Shown: positions 37,133 to 48,240 of the stretch, one piece after another
How positions within the stretch are numbered: position 1 is the first letter of the stretch
How the letters are laid out: each line of letters starts with the position of its first letter
Assembly: GCA_030248135.1 (NCBI GenBank)
Contig: JASANC010001627.1
Location: 1-64,000 of the forward strand
DNA: 64,000 nt
From: Theristus sp. LFF4_11
Lineage: Eukaryota; Nematoda; Chromadorea; Monhysterida; Xyalidae
Direction: 5' to 3'
Position numbers and translations under genes: made by a program
The notes under the pieces: model-generated
Database searches by the model: none
What the model saw: only the letters and a program-made list of their open reading frames with translations
What the model was told of the DNA's origin: nothing

Positions 37133-38354
37133 CTTGATTCACATCAGATTTTTTATTGGCCGCCCGAAACTGTTCGTAAACTGTACTGTAATTATGAGCA
37201 TATTGTTTCAGTAAATCGATTTTATAATCAGATGTTTTGTTTATAGTTGTGAGTGTAAACAACTGACGATTTTGTGTAATAATGACTGACAAATCGCGAA
37301 TCCCAATGTCAGAAAGTGATCTACAATTATAGAAATCTGCGAAATAAAGAGTTGTGTTTGTTTCTGGGCGCGAAATTGTCTTTGGAAACAAATTTGCAAT
37401 AAACTGTTACTGGCCTGCATTTTGAAAAAAGGCCAGAACAGAACAGTTGGAAGCATAAACCATAAAAAATCCTGATGGTTTTGAGTCATAAATGGAATTT
37501 CAGAATTTTCAAGTTCAATTGTGCGCATGTGCATGACTGACAAAAAGTGTAAACAGAAAAGCGTGCGTCGAATATGAAAAACATTCAGATTGTACAGGGT
37601 GAACGAAGCAACGAAAATAGAAGCACAACACTCAAGCTACATTGTATGTAACTGAGCGAGCACGTCAGTTAAATTGTGCAACATGCTGATTGGTTGACCT
37701 TTTTGATTGAGTTGCACTGATTGGTCATTCTAACAAAGTGTGTAGCCTCGTGGCAATTTTTTTAAATTTAAAAGCGTTGTGGGCTTCCTTGTGACATGTT
37801 CACTGCGCTACCCTGTTCATGATGTGCTCTCGAGGCACGTATCATTTATTGTGCGTCTAAATTCGTTTTGAGCTGTAAAGTGATTCATTTTTTTTTGTCG
37901 TGCCCTTCATCAAGACTGCCAAGTCCGGTCCGGACCAGTTTTCAACTGCAGAAAATGTCTTGTTTCTGCAGTTTTCTTGGTTTTTGGGGTGAAAATTGTA
38001 CTGCTTTGTTGAAATGTGTGTTGTGCTTGCAGGTGCGATAATTTTTGTTGAACATAATTTGTATTCACATGGAAACTTTTGATTTTTTAAACCGCAAAAA
38101 AACCAAAATCATGAGCTTTATACAGTGTAAGCTTTCAAAAATTTCCACAGCTCCGCTGCTGTCCGTTTACATGTCTTTTTCAAAGAGAAACAGCTTATCA
38201 GCAAACATGCACATCTTGAACACAAAAAACGCATGTGAAACTATTTTCTGTTATCGCACAGTTTCCTTCGTAATGATGGGAATTTTGAGAAGGGAATGGA
38301 ACTAACGTTTTAGGTTTTTTTGAGCAATATCGAATCCTTTTTATCACTTTTTCA
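37133..38354. other. Spacer between the two astacin genes
   Basis: About 1.2 kb upstream of astacin A and downstream of astacin B. No coding sequence or repeat recognised. It should hold the promoter of astacin A. It is AT-rich. Confidence 0.45.
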
Positions 38355-40633
38355 TCATTGATTACTGCAATAAATGTCGTTGATTGCTTGAATGTCGCCT
38401 GCACTCAAGTAATGCTTCTGGCCAACGAACCTGGCATCGATCCAGCCCTTGGCCGGTTCCATCGTGTGCACGCTGTCGTTTGTCGCAAACAACTGAAGAA
38501 AAAATAATGAAATTAATGAATTCTTGTGTGGGCTGGGCTTGGCTTGGCTGCATGCTGTTTGTGTCAAAATTCCCAGACTTTCATACCCGGAGTAAATCAG
38601 CTGAACACAAACTTTGTGACAATAACAATTTGAAAACGAAAACCAAGCCCAGAACCAACGCTGGGTTCGTAGTGCATGACCGAATACGGATCGTAATCGG
38701 TGCCCATCGTTGAGTGTGTGGTCAGATTGCGTTCGATTTTGAAATGCTTCGTGCGGTTCCGCTGAATATTCTCGTATAAAATCTGTAAAAAAGCATTTTT
38801 AGAAATCTTTTTTTAGCAGATCGACAAACATAAAACGTCATCTCCGTCAGTCAGATTCCAATCGAATAAACAAGCTAAAAGGAGGCATTCATGAAGCAGT
38901 ATTTATTTAGTGACCGACAGCGTAGCTAGCTAGGTTTAATATAGCTACAGTCGAACTCACTAAAATGTGGAATCAGCTGATTGGTCGACCGAGCGGAGGC
39001 TGCTCACACTCCGCACCGTTCTTTTTTCGTGGATTTGGATTTTATTGAAACGTGTTTTTATGAATTTCCAGCACCCTTTTTGTGCTAAAAATAAACTCAA
39101 AGGTTAGAGACCGCGAAATTTAGAAAATTTTTATTCCACAGCTCAACTCAAAATGTATTTTTTGTTTAATGACGACGACGACGTCGTCGCTTAATTTTTG
39201 CGTGTGGACTGAAAAATAAAAGCCTGAAAGGAGTGAGCTGTGCATGGTTTGCTGCGTGCACCAAGTAAATGAACACAGCAGCTTACCAAAAACAACTTGA
39301 AAACGGTGAAAATAAAAAATGAAAGCAAAGTCGTCGTCGTGTCGTCGTCGTCCGCGAAGTCGGAACGCATTTTTTTAAAATTGCGGACGCATATCGATCG
39401 GTCAGCTAGGAATGAAACCCCCTTCAGCTGGCTACACAGCGCACTCATTTCAGGCTTTTGTCTTTCAGTTCACACGTAAAAATTAAGCGACGACGACGTC
39501 GTCGTCGTCAATAAAAAAATGCATTTTGAGCTGTTGAATGAAAAAAAATTGAATTTCGCAGTTCTCCAACTCTTTGAGTTTATTTTTAGCATGAAAACGG
39601 TGCTGGAAATTCACACCCATTCAAAAGAAACACGATTCAATAGAATCCAGATCCACGAAAAAAGAAGGGCGCGGAGTGTGAGCAGCCTCCCCTCGGCCGA
39701 CCAATCAGCTGATTCCACATTTTATTGAGTTCGACTGTACGCGTCACTAAACGCTGCTTCATGAATGCGCCTATACCTGGATGAATTCGTCGCGATCCGG
39801 CCGTTGGTGTTCGTGTTTGAAGCCGAGATTGTGCATCACCTCGTGCAAGATGTAGCCGGGCTTCTGAAACCATGCATAACAAATCAATAAAGTTTCAAAA
39901 CAATGAATGAACTGATGAATCACGTACGCTCCAACATCTCCAGTAGCCGTAAACGATGTTGAAGCGCTGCTTGCCCAAGACACCACGACAACTGAAAGAT
40001 AAGGCAGATTTTCACAATTGATTTCTTGAAAACATTTGAACAACCAATCAGATTCAAATCAGCTGCAAAATGTTATTTTAAGCAAGAAGTGAAGGCGCAT
40101 TCATGAAGAAGTATTTAGTGACGCATAGCTGTGTTAAAACCTAGCTGCGCGGTCACTAAATACTGCGTCATGAATTCCCCTTAAGCATTTTTTCCACGGA
40201 CACTGGCTCGTTCGTTCGCCAGAACTCAATGCCGTCGCCAGCTGGCATGTTCGCGTCCTCAACGAACGTCACGCACGTCTCCACGCCAAACAGCTGCATC
40301 GCGTCGCGTATCGCGCGCGTTTCGTTGGCACATGAAAGCTTTTTAGCGCGACTTTTTTTATCACTTTCTCAGCGTAAACTTTTTACAAAAGACGCAGTTT
40401 TGCAGAGTAGGGTAATTAATGATTTTCATATTTCAGTGTTCAATGTTTTTTTCAAATAATAATCGGAGCAGAGAAAACTTACCGAAACCATGCTCGATGA
40501 TGCTAAACTTTATCACCGAATCCGGCCATTTTGTCGCGTTGTAAGGATTGTTGTCAAAGGTGATCACAAAGGCTGTCAGACAGCTCTCGGCTGCCATTAT
40601 TAGCATCACAACAACCGAATAAAACTGCGTCAT
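38355..40633 (-). CDS. Astacin-family metalloprotease B
   Basis: Exons: 40633-40483, about 40367-40202, 39991-39928, 39863-39777, 38782-38660, 38492-38355. It is a tandem paralogue of astacin A with identical exon layout; exons 3-5 have exactly the same lengths (64, 87, 123). Signal peptide-like MTQFYSVVVMLIMAAESC, then AFVITFDNNPYNATKW. Zinc site HEVMHNLGFKHEHQRPDRD, Met-turn SVMHY, and an IYC ending followed by SNQ and the stop. No prodomain of usual length and no EGF/CUB tail. Exon 2 can be opened in phase with an acceptor at 40367, which adds a Lys-rich insert before LSCANETRAI; this boundary is uncertain. An in-frame ATG 36 bases upstream (40669) could also start the protein. Introns 2 and 4 carry P1 palindromes next to their donors. 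Confidence 0.82.
38881..39770. mobile_element. P1 palindrome (copy d) split by another MITE
   Basis: The left part of P1 (GGAGGCATTCATGAAGCAGT ...) occupies about 38881-38947. The right part (... CGCGTCACTAAACGCTGCTT, CATGAATGCGC) occupies about 39738-39770. The two halves are separated by the 790-base element at 38948-39737. The right end of P1 abuts the donor hexamer of astacin B exon 4 (exon end 39777), only 6 bases into the intron. Confidence 0.85.
38948..39737. mobile_element. Foldback Tc1/mariner-type MITE nested in P1
   Basis: A 790-base near-complete palindrome with termini CAGTCGAACTCACTAAAATG and its inverse complement, flanked by TA at 38946-38947 and 39738-39739. That is the target duplication of Tc1/mariner elements. 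Inside, GACGACGACGTCGTCG runs occur near 39172 and 39484. The sequence between them, around GTGTGGACTG, GCCTGAAAGG and GAGCTGTG, is also mirrored. The short relative at 59604-59726 shares both termini. No protein encoded. Confidence 0.85.
40093..40185. repeat. Palindromic MITE P1, copy e (astacin B intron 2)
   Basis: AGGCGCATTCATGAAGAAGT ... TGCGTCATGAATTCCCCTTA. It lies about 17 bases inside the intron from the donor of exon 2 (exon end 40202). Confidence 0.85.
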
Positions 40634-41314
40634 GCTGCTGGGAAGGCAGAGCTGCGAAAAAAACATCAAGTGACTGCGAAATGAAGAGAAATTTTTCTTT
40701 GTTCATTGAACGCAATTTCGTTCTCAGTAGAAGGTCAGTCAGTTCAAGAGAATTTTTCCAAGATGCGATGGCTGTGTTAGTGATCTTGTTTTTCATCGTT
40801 CCTGCCAAATCAATTTGTGTACCAGTTTCGTTTTTATGATGATGGTGTAATTAATTTACTATGATGTGCAGGATGCATTTCACAATGCAACAGTGCAAGG
40901 GCGTTCTGCTGCCTTATTTTGGTGTGCAAGTGAAACACTGCGTTTGATTTTTGTTTATGGAATGTTGAAACAGCGAAAGTTATGCAATAAGTTGAAACTG
41001 TATGAAAGTGAATGTAATAATTAGTTTTATGAACGCAGTGCACCTTATTTTTCGCGCATCAAGTGCTAGAAAGTTCAAGAATGCTTTCGTTTGCCAAATA
41101 CACTGGGCGTTTTGGAGTGTGCGACGTTTTTGGAGAAACCTCGTGAAAAGGCCAATAAAAGGGATGCAATACTGCATGCGGTAGAAGTATCACAAATCAA
41201 TAATCAATCAATCACTCGGTCAGTCAGTTACTCAATCAAAATCAGTTCACTCAATCAACCAATCAAATCACTCAAAATCACCAAAACAAACGAATATCAA
41301 ACTGACAACTCGAA
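40634..41314. other. Spacer, astacin B promoter and innexin 3' side
   Basis: About 680 bases with no coding sequence recognised. At 41200-41290 a run of ATCAATCAATCAC- and CTCAATCAA-type units forms a degenerate low-complexity tract just past the innexin stop. Confidence 0.5.
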
Positions 41315-44300
41315 TCACATTTGTTTCACGTTCGCCTTGAAGTACAACGACGGCAGATGCAGCTGCGAGCTGTGCGCGAGCGCCTTCACGGCGGCCGTGC
41401 GACGCGCGTCCAGACTGCGGTACAGCGCCCGCGTGAGATAAGCGGCCGGCAGATCGCCGAGATTGATGCCGACCAGGCGAATCAGCAGCATTCCGTCGAG
41501 CTGTAGACAGCGAGACGTGAACTCGCTCGGGTGAACGTCTTGATCGGCGGGTGTCGTTGCACAGCGCGCCGATGGGAGCTCGTGGAGGAACTGGTGCTGC
41601 GCTTTCGGCATCTCCTGCTGGCGCTCCTCGGGGCTGCCGTTGTTGATGTCGTTCTCCGCTCCGAAAGACGCCTAAAAGTTTGTGTGATAGTCAACGTGGC
41701 ACATTTGCAGTGACGGTTGACTAAACACATGTCACGTGATTGATGTTAATGTGACAGTTCACGTGACATTTCTGACGTGAGATTTAACGACACATGGTAG
41801 CGTGATTGAAGAAGCATGCGTGCTGGAATGACTCGATTTTCGCACACAAAGCGTCACGGGAGGTTTTCCGATTGAACGAGTTTTTTCCCTATAGTGGCTT
41901 TACATGCCACGAATCACCACGGTACATATAACTCGCTCCATCATGTACGTGTGCAACCAATCAACACGCACTGACAAAAAAAACAGCCGACGACGATTCT
42001 GAACCTGAAATCAGTTTCACCTGTGGCGGTCGAAGTCTCGGTCCGGTACTGGCGTGCACAACCGAAGAGGCCAACAAGGTCGCCTGCTCCGCATCAACCA
42101 GTTCATCATGCACGAACACGGTCGCATCCGGGTGTTGTTGATGTTGCAGCAAATGTTGTTGTTGCTGTTGATCAGTGTCATCCGTCTCCTCCACGCCCGC
42201 GTCCTCCAGCAGATGCTGCGTGGAGGTGGCCGAGAGATATTTACGAATCAGTCGTTCGTTGCAACACGAGCAGCAGAACAACAGCAGCCAGTAGAACGCG
42301 GCGAACGTGTTGATCGAGGCGATGAATAGCAGCCAGAACCAGAGGAACAGAAAGATCTTCTCGTAGTAGACGTTCAGTGTGAGCACGCACGTCACTGATT
42401 CGAGCTGAGTGAGCGAGGAAAGAAAAGTGTGGAGAAAACGTTTTTTTTGGAAAAGTATATCGAAGCGACACACTAAATCTAATATTTGGTGTCCGAACAG
42501 GGGTCCGGTGTCTTGTCTGCTTGGGTGTCTCGCGCAGTGGTGCCCCGTGTTCCGGAAATAAAAAGTTATTGTCCAAAAACAGTAAGTGTGGTGTTGCCAC
42601 TTCTATTTCCGTCGCACCACCACGCGGAGCACCGGTGCGGACAGGAGACTGAACACCTGTTCGGGCACTTTTTGCGTCCTGCAAACAAAAAGCACACTTT
42701 GGTAACAACTTGGCGGCCTCATCCGGGCAATAAAATATTCCAAGATAAAAAAAACATAAAAAGCCGCACATTGAACGCGCTGCTCTTGCGACGACTAAAG
42801 TCGCAGTGCGTGATGCGCGGGAAGTGCCCGGTGGTCTGCCAGTCGACGCCCCTGCGCAGGTCCCGCAGCATGTCCCAGCCCCAGTACTCGTAGTGCGGCG
42901 ATTGCAGGAAGCTGTTCAGCCAGATCCACTGGAACACTGCGTTCACAGCGTGCAGCATTTTCGTCATCAGATAGCACGCGAACAACGTGGGCACGCCGAG
43001 GTTGCGACGACGCTGGAAATGGGTCTGATTGATTGGGGAAAGGGTGGGGAGAAACGACTGTTGCTGTTCAATGCCCAGTGTGGGAAAGGTATAGTGACGC
43101 AATTTGGCCGATCGAGCGGACTCGGTCGGATGTGGACGCTGTGTTAGGAGCTGCGTCGTTGTCCACGCGAGAAACGACGAAATGAGCGAGGCGCACGTGT
43201 TTTGCAGTGTCACGATGGTCATACGTCACTCGCCAAGTGCTGGCGTCAACAAACGACAGTTTGCATGTGATATCGTTTTGAATGCATGCCATCATATGGC
43301 TGCAGGAAAATCGCAATATCAACAGCGAATTGCTCAAAGGTTACAGTTATCTTTCTGCATCATTTTGGCTTTGATTGGCCTATGTACGTACAACAGAAGC
43401 GAACCTGAATTCTCAGGCTGTCCCAGACGTAGGGCACTGCGTGCGACTGCAGTCTGCCGATGCGACCGGCAAACGCGGCCTCGCTGGCACAGCACTCACG
43501 CCAAACCTCGTCAACGTGACGGATCAGTGCCGGCACGTCAACGCCTGCAACCGATCAGTTCGCAGTTTATGATAGAACGTTTTTTAACTTCAATTGTGTG
43601 TTTCTTCATTATTTGTCATGTCATTTCTCTGACTCCTTCTGTCGATCCTTTCAAAAAAACCAGCAACCCACGTCAATTATTTTGCTTTGCGTCAGATTGT
43701 TGATTAACAGATGTTTGAAAACGACTCTATAGTTTTCCACGAAGACTCATGGTAACTGGCGGACATTTGGAGACCCATCAGTCTATGATGATGAAGTTTA
43801 TTCTGTTTATGATGAAGTGACCCATCAGTCGGTCCAAATGATAAAATTTTCATTCTACTCTCACCCACAACAATAGTCTGAATCATTTTTGGGTTCACAG
43901 TTCTTGGAGATTTTTTGTTCCGTGTGTGCTTCCCAAACAGCGACCAGGCAGCCCAGTGCATCCATATCGGCGGCTGTCAATAATGCTTGACCGCACAACC
44001 GCACGAGCACGCAACGGTTAATTCGACCTGCTAACGCAATTTGCAGCGCTCACACGCGACAAAAATCATGTTTGGTACATGTGCTCGTATTGTATGTTGG
44101 TTTTTCAGGCTTTCAACCATGTCTTCGTTTCAGTAAAACAAACAGACCATGATATCGGATTGGATTTCTTTTATTTTCCGTTGTTTTTTCTCACAGAGTT
44201 GTCCTGAAAAAAAATTATACGACTGCTAATTTAGAAATCTTGGTTTGGTGGTTTTTGAACCGAATGGATATTCTGATTATTATTGCTGAACCATGCATGA

Positions 44301-45729
44301 CCCATGTGATCGTTGAGTCATCTTGAATTTGCTTTTTAAATTTTCTTTTTAAATTTCAGTTCTAGACAGAGCTCCAGAAACAAGTCAATCACATTTAGAA
44401 CCACTAAAACACTTCCAATGCTAAAACTTTGACATTCACTCTGTCACATTGAATGAGGGTACTAAGATCAGAAATTTATGTCCATCAACATAATGTGACA
44501 GGCACAACGTGTTGGGGGGGGCTGGAAACTTTTTTGACACACTCATAAAGATGCACAAGAAAAACACATAAACGCAAATAAAAATCTAAACAGCGGGAAT
44601 AGTCTACCGCAAAGGCTGCACAGCGTTTTCCAGATGAACCGAGGCACGTAAAACAGCGCCGCTTGTATCGCGAGCACATAAGGCACCTGTGTGTGACAAT
44701 GCGAAAACGTCGTTTGGAAGTGGAATGAAACTGCTGAAAAATGGCGGTCATTGACGGGTGGAAAAGTTGGGGTGACATAAAGTTCGTTCAAAGCCACAGT
44801 AAGTTGAAGTTATACCAGTCACTTGCAGAATACAGTGATCGCAAAAAAGAAAGAACGAGATCGAAGTTGCAAGAAGATATTGTAATAGATACAACTGGGA
44901 TGTTTGATTGCACCCAAACCTTGACACATTCATGGTTCTTATTTACTGTTGTTCAAAGTTTCGCATGCACTGTATTTTCTACAAAGAAGTGACCGCTTTA
45001 AACAAACACACTTTACGTTTTTACTGAAAGTAGCGCTTATATTACGTGAGCAACTTTACTCATCTTAGCCCACGATAATCATTGAGAACGTATTCGGATT
45101 ACGGAGTGGAGAAGACAATATTAGGCAATCATTGTTCTCCACAGTTCAAATCAGTTTTCCCTGCACCTCAAATCCAGTGGCACAAAAGCACATCTGATTA
45201 TACAGAAACCAAAAATCGCAAAACATTGCTCAACAAAACGCCGCTGTTTCCTAAAGCGGCATTCATGAAGCAGTATTTAATGGACGCGTAACTGTGTTAA
45301 AACATAGCTACGCGGTCACTATATAGTCATTATACAGGTCACTATACAGGTCACTAAATAGTGCTTCATGAATGCCTCTTCAGCATGCAGACCCGATGGT
45401 GTCCAACGCACCCACTGATAATAATTGATCGGTATCTCCCTTCGCTCGTTCGCATCCCATGAGAGCGGTCGATTCAACGGCGCATAATAGGTGCCATGGA
45501 CGTAGCAGTACTGATTGACGAACGTTGACCACCAGTTCGGGTACTCGGCCGGTGTCCAGCACGTGATCGGCTCGCCCCAGAAGTGTGACGTCATCAGGAC
45601 GCCCGACAGGAACGCCAACAACGTCACGGTCAGGAACGAACTGAGCCGCTCGGCTGGGTCGCCACGTGGCGGCCGCGTGATGTGGTTGATGATGGACTTG
45701 ATGGAGGAGACCGCCACGAAATGGCTCAT
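41315..45729 (-). CDS. Innexin (gap-junction channel subunit)
   Basis: Six exons on the minus strand: 45729-45412, 44686-44608, 43544-43405, 43012-42770, 42404-42021, about 41672-41315. The product is about 500 aa. Innexin hallmarks: the first extracellular loop with GEPITCWTPAEYP and a second Cys in NQYCYVHGTYY; the YYQW/VPYVL signature before TM2 (split by intron 1); the TM3 block with WIWLNSFL and FPRITHCDF; and the second-loop VTCVLTLN followed by YYEKIFLFLWFWLLF of TM4. The cytoplasmic tail is long and Gln/His-rich (DQQQQQHLLQHQQH), and the last exon holds the family's LLIRLVGINLGDL region. Four-TM subunits assemble into intercellular or hemichannels. The exon 5/6 junction does not keep phase with the best splice sites I see, so that boundary is approximate. 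Confidence 0.88.
45252..45380. repeat. Palindromic MITE P1, copy f (innexin intron 1)
   Basis: AAGCGGCATTCATGAAGCAG ... AGTGCTTCATGAATGCCTCT. The copy is lengthened by extra GTCACTATA units (GTCACTATATAGTCATTATA, then CAGGTCACTA twice). It lies about 31 bases inside intron 1 from the donor (exon end 45412). Confidence 0.85.
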
Positions 45730-46242
45730 CGTTGGCTTTTTTTGGTGACACCAGTTGGCGAATGTGCGTGGTGGTTTTCTTTAAACGGTCGCGGTCTTAT
45801 CTTATTGTCGGTTTGTTTCAGAACACCGGGAGAACACAGTACACTGTAGATCACAGTTGGATGTTCTGGCTGCACTGAAATATTTGAGGTAACACTGAAG
45901 TCGTCCAATGATGCACGTCCACATCAAGCATGTTGGTTGGTTGTTATACGTGACGGCATGACCAACCCAGCTGAACTTTTTATTCAACTTTAGCTTGTGT
46001 TGGAGAAAAAACTCACTCACACTCTCGGCTGTTGTTGACTTCAAATCGCGCTACAAAATTCTTCTGTCACAACCGATTATGATTGAAAGACAAAAATGCA
46101 AACATACTAAAAATATAAATCTGAGCCTCAGGCACACACGCCAGCATGTTTTGTGTTTTCAAGACTTGAGGACCGTGATTAGCATTTATCAATAAAATGC
46201 AATTGGAAAAGATTTTCACGTTTTTGTCAATCAGATTATGCA
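45730..46242. other. Upstream region of the innexin gene
   Basis: About 510 bases with no coding sequence recognised. Expected to contain the innexin promoter and 5' UTR, reading leftward. Confidence 0.4.
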
Positions 46243-46710
46243 TACCGTATTACCCCCAATAAACCCCCATGGGGGATTAATACGTCAGCGACTTTTAGGG
46301 GTGGGGGTTTATTGGTGGGGGGGGGATTATTGGTGGGGGGGGTTTATTATACAAAAATTTCTAGGGGTGGGGTTTTGTTGAAAAATGGCAAAAATACCTT
46401 GCATGGCAGGCAAGAAAGTTGCAGAAACTTCTACTTTTCACAGAGATTTCCTTTTGTAACGGCCTTTTGTAATGAAATTACCATTAACTCATCCATTTGG
46501 GGCCTTTGGTAGCACAATTTCACTAATGTCACTGCATTCAGCCACTGAATTCGCTGGGTATGTGTTTCAAACAGGTTTCCAATTAACCCCCATGGGGGAT
46601 TATTTGTGGGGGGGGGGATTATTTGGAAACTGGTCGGGGGGGGTGGGGGTTTATTGGTGGGGGGGGGGGATTAATGGTGGGGGGGGGGGTTTAATGGGGG
46701 TAATACGGTA
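46243..46710. mobile_element. G-rich foldback element, TACCGTATTACCCCC ends
   Basis: A 468-base element with termini TACCGTATTACCCCC and GGGGGTAATACGGTA. Inside each end are repeated units of GGGGGTTTATT or GGGGGATTATT, with long G runs (up to ten) on the plus strand. The middle (about 46385-46585) is unrelated AT-rich sequence. It looks like a MITE whose sub-terminal repeats have expanded, and several runs could form G-quadruplexes. No protein is encoded. Confidence 0.75.
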
Positions 46711-48240
46711 TTTCGTTGTATGTTTATTATTTTGGAAAACAGAAAGTTGTTAGGATCGGTCTTGAAAGAAGCAGTTCAGTCGCGCATTTATTTGAAGTGC
46801 GGCACGCAAGCTTTTGCGCCAGAGTAGACGTCTATGATTGAGATTGTGAACGATTTGCAAATGAAATTGTTTATCAGACGTAATCCTTGTTGAGTTATGT
46901 GAGCGCGAGGCGAAGTTTGGCAAGAATAAGCGTAGTAATTTGAAATGGTGCTCATAACATTACATTATGCAACAAGTCGGAATTTCTTGGAGGGCAGGAA
47001 ATTTACACACAAACAACTCCGAGTATGTCAAGAACCGATGTCAACGTTTGTCCAAACACCATAGCTTTCAATGTGTGGCGTGCCGAAAACGGATTATGAA
47101 GAAATTTTCTCGCTCCGCCTTTTTCTGGGTTTTATTCCAGCAAGCCAACGGGTTACGATGAAGCGACGTATGGCTTTGTGTTTGCAACCTGTACGTTTGC
47201 CCCATTTGCCATAGCATTGTTTTTGCTAAACAATTATTTTTTATTATTTTTTTTCAAAAAACACGGCGATGTTTTAACAATTAAATCAACAGTAGAATTT
47301 CTGCTAGATCTTTGCCCTTTATGACCGTAAAGCTTTCGAAGTTACAATTACATGAATGAATAAAAGGTGAACCAAAACAACGCAAATATATGTATTATCT
47401 TTTATTTTGGTTCTAAGACTCAATGCGCGCATAATACTGATAGACAAACAGTTTGATGCATGACGCGGGAATTCAAAATTGGTAAAGCGATCCAGAGACC
47501 CATAAATAGGGCGTGTCACTAGGCTATTTTGAATTGCCACATAAAGATTGAAATCAGTTTACGTACATAAGTTTCTATACGTCTGTAAATGTATTGATTG
47601 AGTCGCAGAACCCAAAAAATTGATGATACGTATGAAACAAAAAAAGTTCAAAAAGCTCTGACACAACCTTGTCTGCTGAAATTAAGGAAACGAACCGAGA
47701 AACCATAACATAAATGACAGCGAACAAGCAAGACCGAAAAAGCTGGAAACAGTCAGCAAACATCGGCGATTCACGTGGGAATTCAAGCTCGAAAGCAAAC
47801 GAAACCGGCAGAAAATAATGAGTCAACCAAGACCAGTCCAGAAAACAAAGCACACTGCGATGATTTGAATGCGCAATTCTCTGTGTGTGCGTGCGCCGTC
47901 TTGCGAACCGCGTAATCTAATGAACGGTGACGCTTGGTTGCTAAATACGTGATAAAGCTCATGAATTTCGCCCATAGTTCAACCGCAGCAAAGTCATTTT
48001 GTCATCTGTCAAACCTGAACGCAACAGTTTCCGAAACAAAACTCTCAAACGCACTGAATGGCTGCATCCTGTTGCTGTACCACTAATTAGCGTGCCAACT
48101 AGGAAAATAGTTCAACGAACAGTTCATGCAGATCAACAGTAGAAGTGTTGCACTTTTCGCAGAACCATTTTTCTCATTGCAGACAGTCTAAGCGAGTACT
48201 GTTTTACAAAAACATCCACCGCCAAAACGAGACACTCGAA
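46711..48240. other. Spacer between innexin and collagen genes
   Basis: About 1.5 kb with no supported gene. Two minus-strand frames at 47319-47540 and 47575-47853 have some hydrophobic content but no recognised domain, and the first overlaps a dispersed repeat. The right end is the 3' side of the collagen gene. Confidence 0.45.
47390..47556. repeat. Dispersed repeat, copy 2 (partner at 11308-11470)
   Basis: Matches 11308-11470 in order: TATTATCTTTTATTTTGGTT, AAGACTCAATGCGCGCAT, GGCTATTTTGAATTGCC. Diverged, without clear termini. Confidence 0.55.

Noticed and set aside
41321..42329. Arg/His-rich plus-strand frames opposite the innexin tail
   Set aside because: They are antisense to confirmed innexin exons and carry no domain of their own.
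42486..42770. Possible extra innexin exon (DAKSARTGVQSPVRTG) between exons 4 and 5
   Set aside because: Joining exon 4 directly to exon 5 keeps phase and gives the expected spacing between FPRITHCDF and VTCVLTLN, so this piece is intron.
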